This document shows positions 1 through 6,631 of a stretch of DNA of 14,024 nucleotides, in pieces. The notes under the pieces were generated by a model. The model was not told the DNA's origin and searched no databases. It saw nothing but the letters and a program-made list of their open reading frames with translations. The translations under genes and the position numbers were made by a program. The stretch covers positions 1 through 14,024 of the forward strand of contig JAJYPA010000179.1 in the NCBI GenBank assembly GCA_021795795.1. Direction: 5' to 3'. Positions within the stretch are counted from its first letter, which is position 1. Each line of letters opens with the position of its first letter. This DNA is from Pseudomonadota bacterium (lineage in GTDB: Bacteria; Pseudomonadota; Gammaproteobacteria; Halothiobacillales; Halothiobacillaceae).

Positions 1-104
1 TGAAAGCGCGCGGGATAAATGACCTTATGCGCTGCCCGGGATACCGCAACCTGACCAGACTCGAGGGGTTCGCGCAACATATCCAGCAAATGAGTTGGAA
101 ACTC
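1..104 (-). pseudogene. comM: comM/yifB, downstream half (interrupted, partial)
   Basis: Read on the minus strand from base 104, the frame gives EFPTHLLDMLREPLESG, then SRAAHKVIYPARF, with no stop to the window edge. This matches the stretch right after the Walker B box of ComM/YifB Mg-chelatase-like AAA+ helicases; as I recall it, E. coli YifB reads LDELPEF followed by LREPIESG and later TYPARF. ComM promotes branch migration of donor DNA during natural transformation. The other half is at the right edge of the window, so the gene is split by about 13.8 kb. The frame assignment is seen directly; the family call rests on remembered conservation. Confidence 0.85.
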
Positions 105-112
105 GTACTGGG

Positions 113-130
113 AAGTTCTAATATTGCCAG
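113..130 (+). repeat. Left terminal inverted repeat (IR-L)
   Basis: AAGTTCTAATATTGCCAG. Its inverted partner at 13908-13925 differs at one base. It sits at the junction with the split comM gene. Confidence 0.85.
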
Positions 131-131
131 G

Positions 132-149
132 AAGTTACAATATTACCCT
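132..149 (+). repeat. Second tandem copy of the end motif
   Basis: AAGTTACAATATTACCCT lies 19 bp after IR-L in the same orientation and keeps the AAGTT..AATATT.CC pattern. Its first 16 bases recur exactly, inverted, at 4524-4539. Tandem copies at an element end are typical of recombinase or accessory-protein binding sites; that role is inferred. Confidence 0.65.
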
Positions 150-222
150 GTGGACCCCCCTTCTATAAGCCAAACTCACACCAGCGTCCCCGACAATTTA
201 CCATTGCCACGCGCCTGAAAAC

Positions 223-1212
223 CTAGATACATGTTATTGAAGCACTTTGTTTTGTTTTCACCTTAAGAACACGACATTCTCCTGCACCCTCTACTACCCA
301 AGCACCTTGCTCATCGCTGTAGCGACAAATGGAAAGCAATGGATTCTTCGCCAGCGCATTAACAACAACCGCGAGGCGGTAATCACCTTCCTTCTCCTTG
401 AATGCGTTATATTCGTTCGGTGTTAGTTCAATGGAAAAGACGGCCCCAGAAAGACCTTTTACCTCAATACGAAGCGAATACCTTCCAGCAGTGGCGACAA
501 GATCCCAACCAACATTATCATCTTCAACACTTACGACATCGTAGCCAAGACTCTCGAAGTGAATGCAGCAAGCGCGAATAGCCGCTTTTTCAACTTCGAC
601 TTTCTTCTCTTGATCTTGTGCATTCCCATTTTTTTGTTTTCTGATGTTGGATGTGCCAAAATCCGGCCATCTTTGAATCGGATCTCGAATTTTCTCAACG
701 AGATCTCTGGCTTCTTCTCTGTCAGCATACCAAACATTGCTCTGTCCCATGAAACCTTTCCCGCGCGGAATTTCAACGATCCGATTATCAAATGGAATCA
801 GGGTCGCTTTGTCAAAAGGTGCTTTTATCCAGTAACCATTAATATTATTTTTCGATTGTGCTTCGGGCGCATTCGCATTCTTGAATTTCTGGTATTCCCG
901 AAAAACTGTAGCATCCTTGTACCAGCCGACAATTACTGTTCCTCCGCTAGGCCGCCTAGCCGTCCAAACGACCGTCACGCCACCAATGGAAGCATCCTCC
1001 ACCCTTTTCCCTGCAATTCGATCAATATTAATTTGTTCGCCGGGTGTCTGAACATAGCCGTATAAGAATCTGTCTTTGTCAGGAGCAAAATTACAAACTT
1101 CATGACCTCTCTTATTTTTTTGCACAAATTTGCCGCCACCAGTAATGGTGTCTTTTGAACTGATACCTTCGTATCGCTCCATCCATCCAATATTACAGAA
1201 CAGTATTCCCAT
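223..1212 (-). CDS. DUF3883 domain protein, PD-(D/E)xK nuclease-like
   Basis: A 329-residue protein of two parts. Residues 1-180 begin MGILFCNIGWMERY and contain GHEVCNF and VVWTARRPSGGTVIVGWYK, a conserved N-terminal module that I cannot name with certainty. Residues 205-315 match the DUF3883 pattern: an alpha-helical start, then GWDLVA (D237) and LRIEVKG (E250, K252), which fits a PD-(D/E)xK nuclease core, then LTPNEYNAF and YRLAVVVNAL. DUF3883 domains occur in restriction and phage-defence proteins, so modified or foreign DNA cleavage is a reasonable guess. The ATG overlaps the TGA of a 50-residue upstream ORF (TGATGG), and GAAGG lies upstream as ribosome binding site. It is the gene nearest the left end of the element. 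Confidence 0.75.
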   Translation of the reverse strand: MGILFCNIGWMERYEGISSKDTITGGGKFVQKNKRGHEVCNFAPDKDRFLYGYVQTPGEQINIDRIAGKRVEDASIGGVTVVWTARRPSGGTVIVGWYKDATVFREYQKFKNANAPEAQSKNNINGYWIKAPFDKATLIPFDNRIVEIPRGKGFMGQSNVWYADREEARDLVEKIRDPIQRWPDFGTSNIRKQKNGNAQDQEKKVEVEKAAIRACCIHFESLGYDVVSVEDDNVGWDLVATAGRYSLRIEVKGLSGAVFSIELTPNEYNAFKEKEGDYRLAVVVNALAKNPLLSICRYSDEQGAWVVEGAGECRVLKVKTKQSASITCI

Positions 1213-1364
1213 CAGTAGCCCTTCAAGTTATTTGTGGACATAGCCTGCCGTTTTGACCAACCAGCACCAGCAACTTTAGGAGTTCTTCCGCAAAAAGCTA
1301 TAGGCGGGTCTGTATACTTGATAGGTCCGGTATTTCTTAATTGAAAGTTCTTCGTTATCTCCAC
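1212..1364 (-). CDS. 50-residue ORF coupled to the DUF3883 gene
   Basis: A GTG-started frame of 50 codons (MEITKNFQLRNTGPIKY..., ending STNNLKGY) stops at TGA that shares its A with the ATG of the DUF3883 gene. The overlap suggests translational coupling. Its start overlaps the stop of the recombinase remnant in another frame. I recognise no family; it could also be the tail of a longer gene cut away by the rearrangement that left the recombinase remnant. The abrupt overlap with a decayed gene and the lack of a clear ribosome binding site leave it uncertain. Confidence 0.35.
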   Translation of the reverse strand: MEITKNFQLRNTGPIKYTDPPIAFCGRTPKVAGAGWSKRQAMSTNNLKGY

Positions 1365-1726
1365 AACCCCTCAAACCGTTTTGCGTTGACTTGTGTATAT
1401 CTCACCGTGTTCTGAATCTGCTTGTGCCCCATGTAGTCCTGGATCAACCTCGTATCCAGTCCTTTGTTTGCAAGGAAATACCCGCAAGAATGCTTGAGCA
1501 TGTGAGAATGCGCATCCAGACCCAGACTGGCCAGATTCCCTGCTTCTGCAACTATCCGCCAAGCCGACTGCCTTGTCAAAGGCGAACCTCTTTCAGATAC
1601 GAAAACAAACCCCTTTGCCGAGTTTGGCCGCTTTTTGAACCAACTGCGACAAATAGTTGTTAGCATGTTCGAGAGAGAATTATGAACGCCGTCCCTATTT
1701 GAACGCAGGTGCTGTTGCATGAACTC
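1355..1726 (-). pseudogene. Tyrosine recombinase remnant, C-terminal part
   Basis: The frame ends with a clear phage-integrase C-terminus: FVFVSERGSPLTR, HSHMLKHSCGYFLANKG, then LIQDYMGHKQIQNTVRYTQ and a final GLWR. This is the FimB-like layout with the nucleophile Tyr in VRYTQ and the GH box in MGHK. The HxxR box reads HMLK, so the catalytic Arg is Lys. The N-terminal domain and the first catalytic Arg are absent. The frame stays open upstream to 1840, but there it overlaps the cupin gene and carries no recombinase features. Taken together this is a dead fragment, probably left by an older integration event. It is unrelated in detail to the intact recombinase at 12480-13592. Confidence 0.75.
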
Positions 1727-2051
1727 AACCCTCTGGGAAAAACACGAAGATTGCGCAGCCTTGCCTTGACTGCGGAATGTGCGCTGAACCAGCGGGGTTG
1801 TGGATGAAAGTACCTGACGGATAATCATGGACGCCATCATTAAACACGCCGGATATCACGAACACTTCTTCAGGGCCGGGGGCGTGGGTGTCGAGAGTCG
1901 TGAACTTGGCACCGGCGTCGAACTCGAGAATTTGCGCCTTGGCGCCATTCGTACCTTGCCAGAGGATGTGCTTACGTATCCCCGGAAAAATTTCCTTCGC
2001 GGGGATATCTCGCCAATTCGCCGCAACGATTCCTTCAAGGTTAATCACCAT
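1725..2051 (-). CDS. ChrR-like cupin domain protein
   Basis: A 108-residue single-domain cupin of the ChrR type, a family in which the cupin of anti-sigma ChrR binds a metal and senses oxidative stress. The sequence shows the LEFDAGAKFTTLDTHAPGPEEVFVISG strand set, with the His and Glu residues of the metal site, then DYPSGTFIHNPAGSAHIPQS. Stand-alone proteins of this size are common and their ligands are mostly unknown. AAGGAGG lies only 2 nt from the ATG but 5 nt from the following GTG, so translation may start at GTG 2048. It stops at FFPEG, just where the recombinase remnant begins, so a few native C-terminal residues may have been lost. Confidence 0.75.
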   Translation of the reverse strand: MVINLEGIVAANWRDIPAKEIFPGIRKHILWQGTNGAKAQILEFDAGAKFTTLDTHAPGPEEVFVISGVFNDGVHDYPSGTFIHNPAGSAHIPQSRQGCAIFVFFPEG

Positions 2052-2144
2052 TGCCTCCTTCGATTAATGTAGCATGACAGACTTTAGATGATACTGACAC
2101 GAAAGCTTCCCATCAACCTACAGGTGAAATGCAGGTTGGGAACT

Positions 2145-2475
2145 TTATATCCATGAAGTTCTGGTCGCCAGCTTGATGCCATCTTCCCTTGTTGCCTGAG
2201 TCAAGTTGCCTGCTTCGGCCTGAACGCATACGTAGTACATATCTTCGCTCCCAGCCCTCAAGGCACGTTCCCCTGCCGGATCAACCCGGATCAGGCTGCC
2301 TTCCTGAATCGGGAATTCCTCTCCGTCCACAAAGAAGATTCCGTTGCCACGGAAGACGATGTACAGCTCCTCATTTTTCTTATGGATATGGACAAACTGC
2401 ACGCCAGTTCCGGCAGGAATGCAGTTGAGTGAAACTTCGCACCCGTCAGCCCCAGCTCCCCCGGTCCTAAATTAA
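2145..2475 (-). pseudogene. Cupin gene remnant with a frameshift
   Basis: From GTG 2402 the frame reads VQFVHIHKKNEELYIVFRGNG, FFVDGEEFPIQEGSLIRV, AGERALRAG and ends TSWI. This is a small metal-binding cupin with two His and a Glu in HIHKKNEE. The homology continues upstream without a start: CEVSLNCIPAGTG in the same frame, then FNLGPGELGLTG in the neighbouring frame. About one base is therefore missing near 2440, between LTG and CEVSLN. Upstream of FNLG the frame is closed by TGA, and the sequence runs into a flavoprotein gene start. The gene has lost its own 5' end and is probably not made as a full protein. Confidence 0.65.
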
Positions 2476-2594
2476 ATCAACTCGGGTGACGCGACATCTT
2501 CCCTGACACCGGGGGGTCCCTTGCGCAGATTGCTCGCAGCCACGATGCCGCCACTTCCGCCGCCGAGTATCAATATGGTTTTACCTTGTATCAT
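2472..2594 (-). pseudogene. Flavoprotein (sulfide:quinone reductase-like) 5' fragment
   Basis: GAAGGAG is followed 6 nt later by ATG 2594 and the peptide MIQGKTILILGGGSGGIVAASNLRK. This is a textbook N-terminal dinucleotide-binding motif (GGGSGG after a beta strand) as found in sulfide:quinone oxidoreductases and related NAD(P)/FAD oxidoreductases, which are near 400 residues. After LRK the homology ends and the frame closes at codon 41, running into the cupin remnant. Roughly 90 percent of the gene is deleted. Position just behind a DsrE gene and an ArsR-rhodanese regulator, both typical partners of sulfide oxidation genes, supports the assignment. FAD or NAD cofactor and exact substrate cannot be read from so short a piece. 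Confidence 0.65.
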
Positions 2595-2679
2595 AGCCAT
2601 CTCCTTCACTTGAATTTCACCGGACAGCACTCACGTTGCCGATGTTTCATGCAACCTTCAGAAAACCACCCCTGGCATT

Positions 2680-3030
2680 TCAAAACACCAGAACCTTGTC
2701 CGCCCACGCCGTCCATTCGCCCAGTTCAGCCAACGTGCTGCGGTGCGTCCCCTCGGCAATTTCGCCGTCGCCCATGCCGCGCGCATCCATGCAGGTGCCG
2801 CAGATGCCGACCGCACCGCCGTGACGAGTCACACTACCGAGCATGACTTCGATGTTATAAAACCCCTGCGGCACTTTCTGGTTGCGGTGTGCGCTTGATG
2901 CCGCGTCGCCGATCAGGAAAACCCGCACCGCATTGCCTTCTTGTTTGGCAAGATGTCCCGCCACGCGCAGGCCGTTGTAGGTGCGCTCGCTGCCGTAGGG
3001 AGCGTCATTGAGTATAAATAGTGTTTTCAT
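2680..3030 (-). CDS. DsrE family protein
   Basis: A 116-residue protein starting MKTLFILNDAPYGSERTYNGLR, with AAGGAGG 5 nt before ATG 3028-3030; an upstream in-frame ATG at 3054 is less likely because it would place this site inside the coding region. It shows the DsrE/DsrF-like fold pattern: beta strand and P-rich loop, AVRVFLIGDA, and a conserved GICGTCMDARG loop with Cys77 and Cys80 that could carry persulfide. DsrE-family proteins act in sulfur transfer in the cytoplasm. It is transcribed divergently from the ArsR-rhodanese gene from a promoter that overlaps a palindrome, so it is probably the regulator's target, together with the deleted flavoprotein gene behind it. Confidence 0.85.
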   Translation of the reverse strand: MKTLFILNDAPYGSERTYNGLRVAGHLAKQEGNAVRVFLIGDAASSAHRNQKVPQGFYNIEVMLGSVTRHGGAVGICGTCMDARGMGDGEIAEGTHRSTLAELGEWTAWADKVLVF

Positions 3031-3063
3031 GGCGACCTCCTTGAGATTTGTCAATCATTCTAA

Positions 3064-3107
3064 TAATCATTGGAATGATTAGAGCACCTATTGTGTGCTT
3101 ATGTCAA
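3064..3107 (-). promoter_or_regulatory. dsrE promoter with overlapping palindromic operator
   Basis: On the minus strand, TTGACA (3107-3102), an 18-nt spacer and TCTAAT (3083-3078) form a strong sigma-70 type promoter. An 18-bp near-perfect palindrome TAATCATT-GG-AATGATTA (3064-3081) overlaps the -10 box. A further half site AATCATTC lies at 3053-3060. Palindromes at the -10 are usual for ArsR/SmtB repressors, and the only such gene here starts 50 bp away on the other strand. Binding is inferred. Confidence 0.65.
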
Positions 3108-3156
3108 TATGGTTTATAGTCAAAATATACGTTCCATAACTTAATAGATTGAAGAC

Positions 3157-3810
3157 ATGAAAGACGCTCGCAACATCAAAGACCTGCTTTACGAGCAGGT
3201 GGCACGGATAGGCAAGGTATTCTCCAGCCCAAAACGGCTGGAACTGGTCGAGTTGCTGTGCCAGGGTGAAAAGACGGTGGAAGCCTTGGCGCGAGAAGTT
3301 TCTATCAGTGTGAAGTTGACCAGCGCACATTTGCGCGAGTTGCGGGAAGCGCATCTGGTTGAGACTGAACGGCAAGGCAAAAACATCTGCTACCGACTCG
3401 CCGATAAAGCGGTGGCCGAGCTATGGGTGCAAATCCATACGCTGGCCGAGGATCGTCTGATCGAACTGCAACTGGCGTTGCAGAAAATCGCCGCGCAGCC
3501 AGATGACTTGGTGCCCAGCGACCGCGACAGTCTGTTGAAAGCCGCGCGCAAGGGTGAGGTGGTGGTGCTCGACGTGAGACCTGCGGAAGAATACCTGACC
3601 GCGCACCTTCCTTTTGCAAGGTCAATTCCCCTGGATGAACTGCGGCAGCGGCTGAATGAATTACCCAAAGACCGTTCCATTGTCGCCTACTGCCGTGGCC
3701 CTTACTGCCTGATGGCGGTGGATGCGGTCGAACTGCTGAAACGGGAAGGATATTCAGCCATCCATCTGCGCGACGGAGTCGCCGAATGGGGATTACTGAG
3801 GAGCCGATAA
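3157..3810 (+). CDS. ArsR family regulator fused to a rhodanese domain
   Basis: A 217-residue fusion. Residues 10-100 are an ArsR/SmtB winged helix (VEALAREVSISVKLTSAHLRELREAHLVETERQGKNICYRLAD). Residues 120-217 are a rhodanese domain with LDVRPAEEY and an active-site loop CRGPYC (Cys179, Cys184). Rhodaneses carry sulfur as a Cys persulfide, so the protein may sense sulfane sulfur and control the divergent dsrE/flavoprotein genes. Cys35 (ELLCQG) and Cys78 (NICYR) are candidate dithiol sensor residues as in BigR/SqrR-type regulators; that is an inference. The start is ATG 3157, preceded by a weak GAAG. The SHOCT gene follows after one base, forming an operon. Confidence 0.9.
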   Translation: MKDARNIKDLLYEQVARIGKVFSSPKRLELVELLCQGEKTVEALAREVSISVKLTSAHLRELREAHLVETERQGKNICYRLADKAVAELWVQIHTLAEDRLIELQLALQKIAAQPDDLVPSDRDSLLKAARKGEVVVLDVRPAEEYLTAHLPFARSIPLDELRQRLNELPKDRSIVAYCRGPYCLMAVDAVELLKREGYSAIHLRDGVAEWGLLRSR

Positions 3811-3811
3811 T

Positions 3812-4063
3812 ATGTGGGGATACATGGGCAATGGTTACGGTTGGAGCGGAATGGCTTTTGGCATGGTCAGTATGTTGCTATTCTGGGTTTTGCTGATTGC
3901 AGCCGTCGTGATCCTGGTCAGGTATTTGTCTGGAACGGGCATTTCGTCCGACCGTCAGCGAGAGAAAACAGCACTCGATATTCTCAAGGAGCGTTACGCT
4001 CGCGGCGAGATCGAGCGCGAGGAGTTCGAGCAGAAAAAACGTGATTTGAGTGAACAGCCTTGA
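3812..4063 (+). CDS. SHOCT domain small membrane protein
   Basis: An 83-residue protein with a Gly/Trp/Met-rich start (MWGYMGNGYGW), one transmembrane helix at about residues 17-37 (FGMVSMLLFWVLLIAAVVILV), and a C-terminal SHOCT motif (ALDILKERYARGEIEREEFEQKKRDL). SHOCT is a short oligomerisation motif common at the C-terminus of small membrane proteins. The start is one base after the ArsR-rhodanese stop, with GAGG upstream, so both are co-transcribed. Similar Gly/Met-rich small membrane proteins are often found next to metal or redox stress genes; its role here is unknown. Confidence 0.8.
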   Translation: MWGYMGNGYGWSGMAFGMVSMLLFWVLLIAAVVILVRYLSGTGISSDRQREKTALDILKERYARGEIEREEFEQKKRDLSEQP

Positions 4064-4165
4064 TAACGCAAGACGTGACATACTCACGAATTTTGCCTCG
4101 AATAATCATTCTGTAGCGGTCGAGCCTCAATGTTAACGTGAAGAGAGGTCGCCCATGATTGAAAC

Positions 4166-4521
4166 GTAAGCGCGCGGCGGAATCACCTGTCAATTCTGTT
4201 GGCTGGAGGTTACAGTCAGTCGAACGGACTGAGGTGACGGGATGGGTAAATCAGACGGGTGTGGTATGGCGGCGCAGGGGGAGCAGTTCGTCGAGTCTGG
4301 AGTTCGGCCAAGTTGGAAGTTTTTCCAGGGTGTCCTTGAGCCAGGCAAAGGGGTCCAGGTCGTTCAGTTTGGCGGTTCCCAACAAGGTTTGAATGCCGGC
4401 GAGTTCGGAACCTGTGTGCAGCCAATTTTTCTTACCAATGGCTATGGGTCGGATGGCATTTTCAATCCGGTTGTTGTCGATGGGCAAATGCCCATAGTGG
4501 TGGCGTTGATGTGGTGTACGC
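4166..4521 (-). mobile_element. IS66 family element remnant (one end and transposase 3' end)
   Basis: The right end looks like GTAAGCGCG at 4166, fitting the GTAAGCG-type termini of IS66 elements, followed after about 85 bp by the transposase 3' end. The left end, the orfA/orfB genes and most of the transposase are missing. The remnant stops where a copy of the host element's end motif (4522-4539) begins, so truncation probably came with that rearrangement. Confidence 0.65.
4251..4499 (-). pseudogene. IS66 transposase (tnpC) C-terminal fragment
   Basis: The frame gives HYGHLPIDNNRIENAIRPIAIGKKNWLHTGSELAG, then TLLGTAKLNDLDPFAWLKDTLEKLPTWPNSRLDELLPL, the well conserved end of IS66 DDE transposases, including the catalytic Glu region in NNRIENAIRP. 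Compared with the usual GSERAG-xRAAAIQSLL, about five residues are missing between GSELAG and IQTLL, an in-frame deletion. The first 400 or so residues are gone. The frame stays open upstream to 4586, but that part is not transposase. Confidence 0.8.
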
Positions 4522-4539
4522 AAGGTAATATTGTAACTT
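4522..4539 (-). repeat. Internal inverted copy of the end motif
   Basis: Minus-strand reading AAGTTACAATATTACCTT. Its first 16 bases are identical to 132-147 in the opposite orientation, so 132 to 4539 is bounded by inverted repeats like an element in its own right. It lies at the broken edge of the IS66 remnant. Confidence 0.65.
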
Positions 4540-4673
4540 TCAAGGTAACCGTTAGCGTGAAATACACCACCTGCGGGACGCAACAAACCCTAGCCTGTTG
4601 CAAGCCTGAGCGAAGGACGGCGAGTCCAGTATATTTCATTATCAGGGGCGCTGCGCACTTGCTTCATGAAAGT

Positions 4674-4721
4674 TAACCCCCTCAAGCATAGTTCATGTTG
4701 AGATTATGCTTGAGCGGTTAT
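4674..4721. repeat. Hairpin with 10-bp perfect arms
   Basis: CTCAAGCATA (4681-4690) and TATGCTTGAG (4705-4714) are perfect inverted arms around a 14-nt loop. Outside a one- or two-base bulge the pairing resumes with TAACC/GGTTA, giving about 15 paired bases. There is no T run, so it is not a typical terminator. The interval 4540-4918 otherwise contains no gene I can support, only this hairpin and the palindromic promoter below. Confidence 0.5.
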
Positions 4722-4802
4722 GCAGTGTCAAGGATAATCTTTTATATTTTGTCCATACAAGAACTTGTAAGCGTCATTGTTATGCTTCAATCAGATAGAC
4801 AG

Positions 4803-4862
4803 AGCGTCGAATTATACCGTTTAATTTTCACATAAGAAAATTAAGTGCGGTACAATGACGCT
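4803..4862 (+). promoter_or_regulatory. 60-bp palindrome containing a promoter for the OLD-like gene
   Basis: Nested arms AGCGTC/GACGCT, TACCG/CGGTA and TTAATTTTC/GAAAATTAA with a 6-nt loop (4830-4835) make an imperfect 60-bp palindrome. Inside it, TTCACA (4827-4832), an 18-nt spacer and TACAAT (4851-4856) form a plausible sigma-70 promoter directed at the ATPase gene at 4919, which has AGGAG 7 nt before its ATG. The palindrome could be an operator, a DNA-structure element or a small MITE. Confidence 0.5.
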
Positions 4863-4918
4863 GCGCGGTTGATACAGAAGCATTCAAGCCACGCTGACCA
4901 ATAACTTAGGAGCAAGAT

Positions 4919-6364
4919 ATGCATATCAGCGACGAAATGCGACGTCTTATTAAAAAATGGAATGGCGGCGCATCATGGCCAAAGCGCTTGGAATGGCTAG
5001 AAGTATATGGATTACGGGGATGGTCCGGGCAAAGAATTAATTTCCCTTTCCCTATTGTCGCCATTGTTGGTGAGAACGGATCAGGTAAAAGCACCTTGCT
5101 ACAGTCTGCCGCGAGTGTCTATCGATCAGACGATAAAAACACACGCACTCGATTCCCTTCTGAATTTTTTCCAAGTACAGCATGGGATAGCGTACAAGAC
5201 GTAACAATTAAATATGGCTATCAACAAGGAAAAGACCAGCATCTATCCGGATCAATTAGAAAGCCGACCACAAGATGGCTTGGCAACACAGAGCGGCCAG
5301 AAAGATCTGTTGAATACATTGACCTAAACAGACTTCAACCTGTTGGCACCCGCGTTGGATATGCAAGAATTCCAAAATCAAAACATCAAGAAGCATCCTC
5401 TATCTTATTTAACGAGCCTCAAGTGCAACGATTCTCCGCTGTTATGGGAAAAACATATGATTCTGCAAGAATGGCACTTACAGACATTGACGATACTAGA
5501 GAGGTGCCTGTAATAAGCAAAAAGGGGCAGGCGTATTCTGGTTTTCACCAAGGCTCAGGAGAAATTACTGTGGCCGAGCTAATGAGAGCAGAGCTTCCAA
5601 AATATGGTTTAATCTTAATTGATGAAATTGAATCATCGCTTCATCCGCGTGCGCAACGGCGTTTAATGCGTGACTTGGCAGAAAGATGCCGCGAGAGTGA
5701 ATTGCAAATTATCATCACTACACATTCCCCATATATCCTTGAAGAACTTCCTTTGGAGGCAAGGATGCATATCTTGGAATCGGAAGGAACAAAGAACATT
5801 GTTCCAGGAGTAAGCCCGCAATTCGCGATGACCAAAATGGATGATGAGCAATATCCGGAATGCGATTTATACGTGGAAGATTTGGCGGCAAAAGTATTAG
5901 TAGAAGAAATACTGGCAGCTAAAGGCGAGGAAATATATCAGCGCTGTGCAATCGTCCCGTTTGGGGCTGCAAGTGTTGGGCAAGCATTAGGAATAATGGT
6001 TGCCCAAAAAAGATTCCCGCGTCCGACGTGTGTTTTCCTTGATGGCGATAGTGCAGAGTCTGCGGGATGTAATCTGTTGCCCGGAGAAGACGCGCCAGAG
6101 CAAGTTGTATTTAAGCAACTTCAAGCTGGAGAATGGTATAGCGTATGGAGCAGAATTGGGCGCGAATCATCATCAGTCCATGATGCATGCAATCGGGCTA
6201 TGACATTAGCTGATCATCACAACTGGATCAAATTAGCAGCGAGTGAATTAAAATGCGGCGGCGAAACTCTTTGGCAGGCAATGTGTGCTGAATGGGTAAC
6301 TCATTGCCTAAATGCAGAGGATGTAAAAAAGGTTATCTATCCAATCGAAAACATATTGGAATAG
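4919..6364 (+). CDS. OLD-type AAA/ABC ATPase with TOPRIM-like tail
   Basis: A 481-residue protein with an SMC/ABC-type ATPase: Walker A GENGSGKS at 51-58, signature-like GSGE at 212-215, Walker B LILIDEI at 231-237 followed by ESSLHP, and the H-loop in TTHSP (His269). From about residue 310 a TOPRIM-like part follows: YVEDLAAKVLVEEIL (Glu320) and VFLDGDSAE (Asp375, Asp377). This is the layout of OLD-family nucleases, several of which (OLD, Gabija GajA, PARIS) act in phage defence. Fusion of both parts in one 481-residue chain with no visible partner gene (such as gajB) next to it fits a single-gene OLD (class 1). The gene starts with a good ribosome binding site and ends 1 bp from an opposite-strand gene. 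Its codons are more AT-rich than the downstream genes, which suggests a separate origin. Confidence 0.8.
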   Translation: MHISDEMRRLIKKWNGGASWPKRLEWLEVYGLRGWSGQRINFPFPIVAIVGENGSGKSTLLQSAASVYRSDDKNTRTRFPSEFFPSTAWDSVQDVTIKYGYQQGKDQHLSGSIRKPTTRWLGNTERPERSVEYIDLNRLQPVGTRVGYARIPKSKHQEASSILFNEPQVQRFSAVMGKTYDSARMALTDIDDTREVPVISKKGQAYSGFHQGSGEITVAELMRAELPKYGLILIDEIESSLHPRAQRRLMRDLAERCRESELQIIITTHSPYILEELPLEARMHILESEGTKNIVPGVSPQFAMTKMDDEQYPECDLYVEDLAAKVLVEEILAAKGEEIYQRCAIVPFGAASVGQALGIMVAQKRFPRPTCVFLDGDSAESAGCNLLPGEDAPEQVVFKQLQAGEWYSVWSRIGRESSSVHDACNRAMTLADHHNWIKLAASELKCGGETLWQAMCAEWVTHCLNAEDVKKVIYPIENILE

Positions 6365-6365
6365 T

Positions 6366-6599
6366 TTATTTTTTTCCCCATCTAGCAGATGCTGCCTTCT
6401 TCGCAATCTCAGACCTCTCCTCTGGCGTGAGTTTTTCGGCTCGCGCCTTCCCGCCTTTCTTTCCTCCAAGCCGCCCTAATTCCTGAGCGGCTTTATTTTT
6501 CTCTGGTGGCGGCAAAGTTTTCTCGGCCTCGCCCGTTGCTTCATCAACGATGCGCTTGGCGAGTTGGTTCATATCTGGTCTGCTTGAGCGTTTAGGCAT
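6366..6599 (-). CDS. Small basic GGKKGGKAR protein
   Basis: From ATG 6599 the product is 77 residues: MPKRSSRPDMNQLAKRIVDEATGE, a Pro/Lys linker, then ELGRLGGKKGGKARAEKLTPEERSEIAKKAASARWGKK. This belongs to a widespread family of small basic proteins with a GRxGGxKGGxAR motif and unknown role; nucleic acid binding is likely from charge. An upstream in-frame ATG (6653) would add 18 residues, but a GTACAC dyad at 6612-6631 lies there, more fitting for a promoter region. It converges on the OLD-like gene, with one base between their stops. Confidence 0.7.
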   Translation of the reverse strand: MPKRSSRPDMNQLAKRIVDEATGEAEKTLPPPEKNKAAQELGRLGGKKGGKARAEKLTPEERSEIAKKAASARWGKK

Positions 6600-6611
6600 A
6601 GTATCTAAATT

Positions 6612-6631
6612 GTACACTTCATAACGTGTAC
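6612..6631 (-). promoter_or_regulatory. GTACAC-N8-GTGTAC dyad before the GGKKGGKAR gene
   Basis: A perfect 6-bp inverted repeat with 8-nt spacer, ending 13 bp upstream of ATG 6599. Position and symmetry suggest an operator for this gene; the binding protein is unknown. Confidence 0.4.

Noticed and set aside
27..218. 63-codon plus-strand frame at the left edge
   Set aside because: It is antisense to the comM segment and runs across the terminal repeat, with no ribosome binding site.
559..1065. 168-codon plus-strand frame
   Set aside because: It lies fully opposite the DUF3883 gene and is low in protein-like character.
2101..2140. Terminator between the cupin genes
   Set aside because: CAACCT/AGGTTG with a short extension forms a weak stem, and no T run follows on either strand.
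4242..4676. 144-codon plus-strand frame
   Set aside because: It is the opposite strand of the IS66 transposase remnant, which has clear family motifs.
4674..4721. Integron attC site
   Set aside because: The hairpin has TAACC/GGTTA outer pairs and an AAC...GTT look, but neither outer box fits RYYYAAC and GTTRRRY, there is no intI gene, and no second site follows the ATPase gene.
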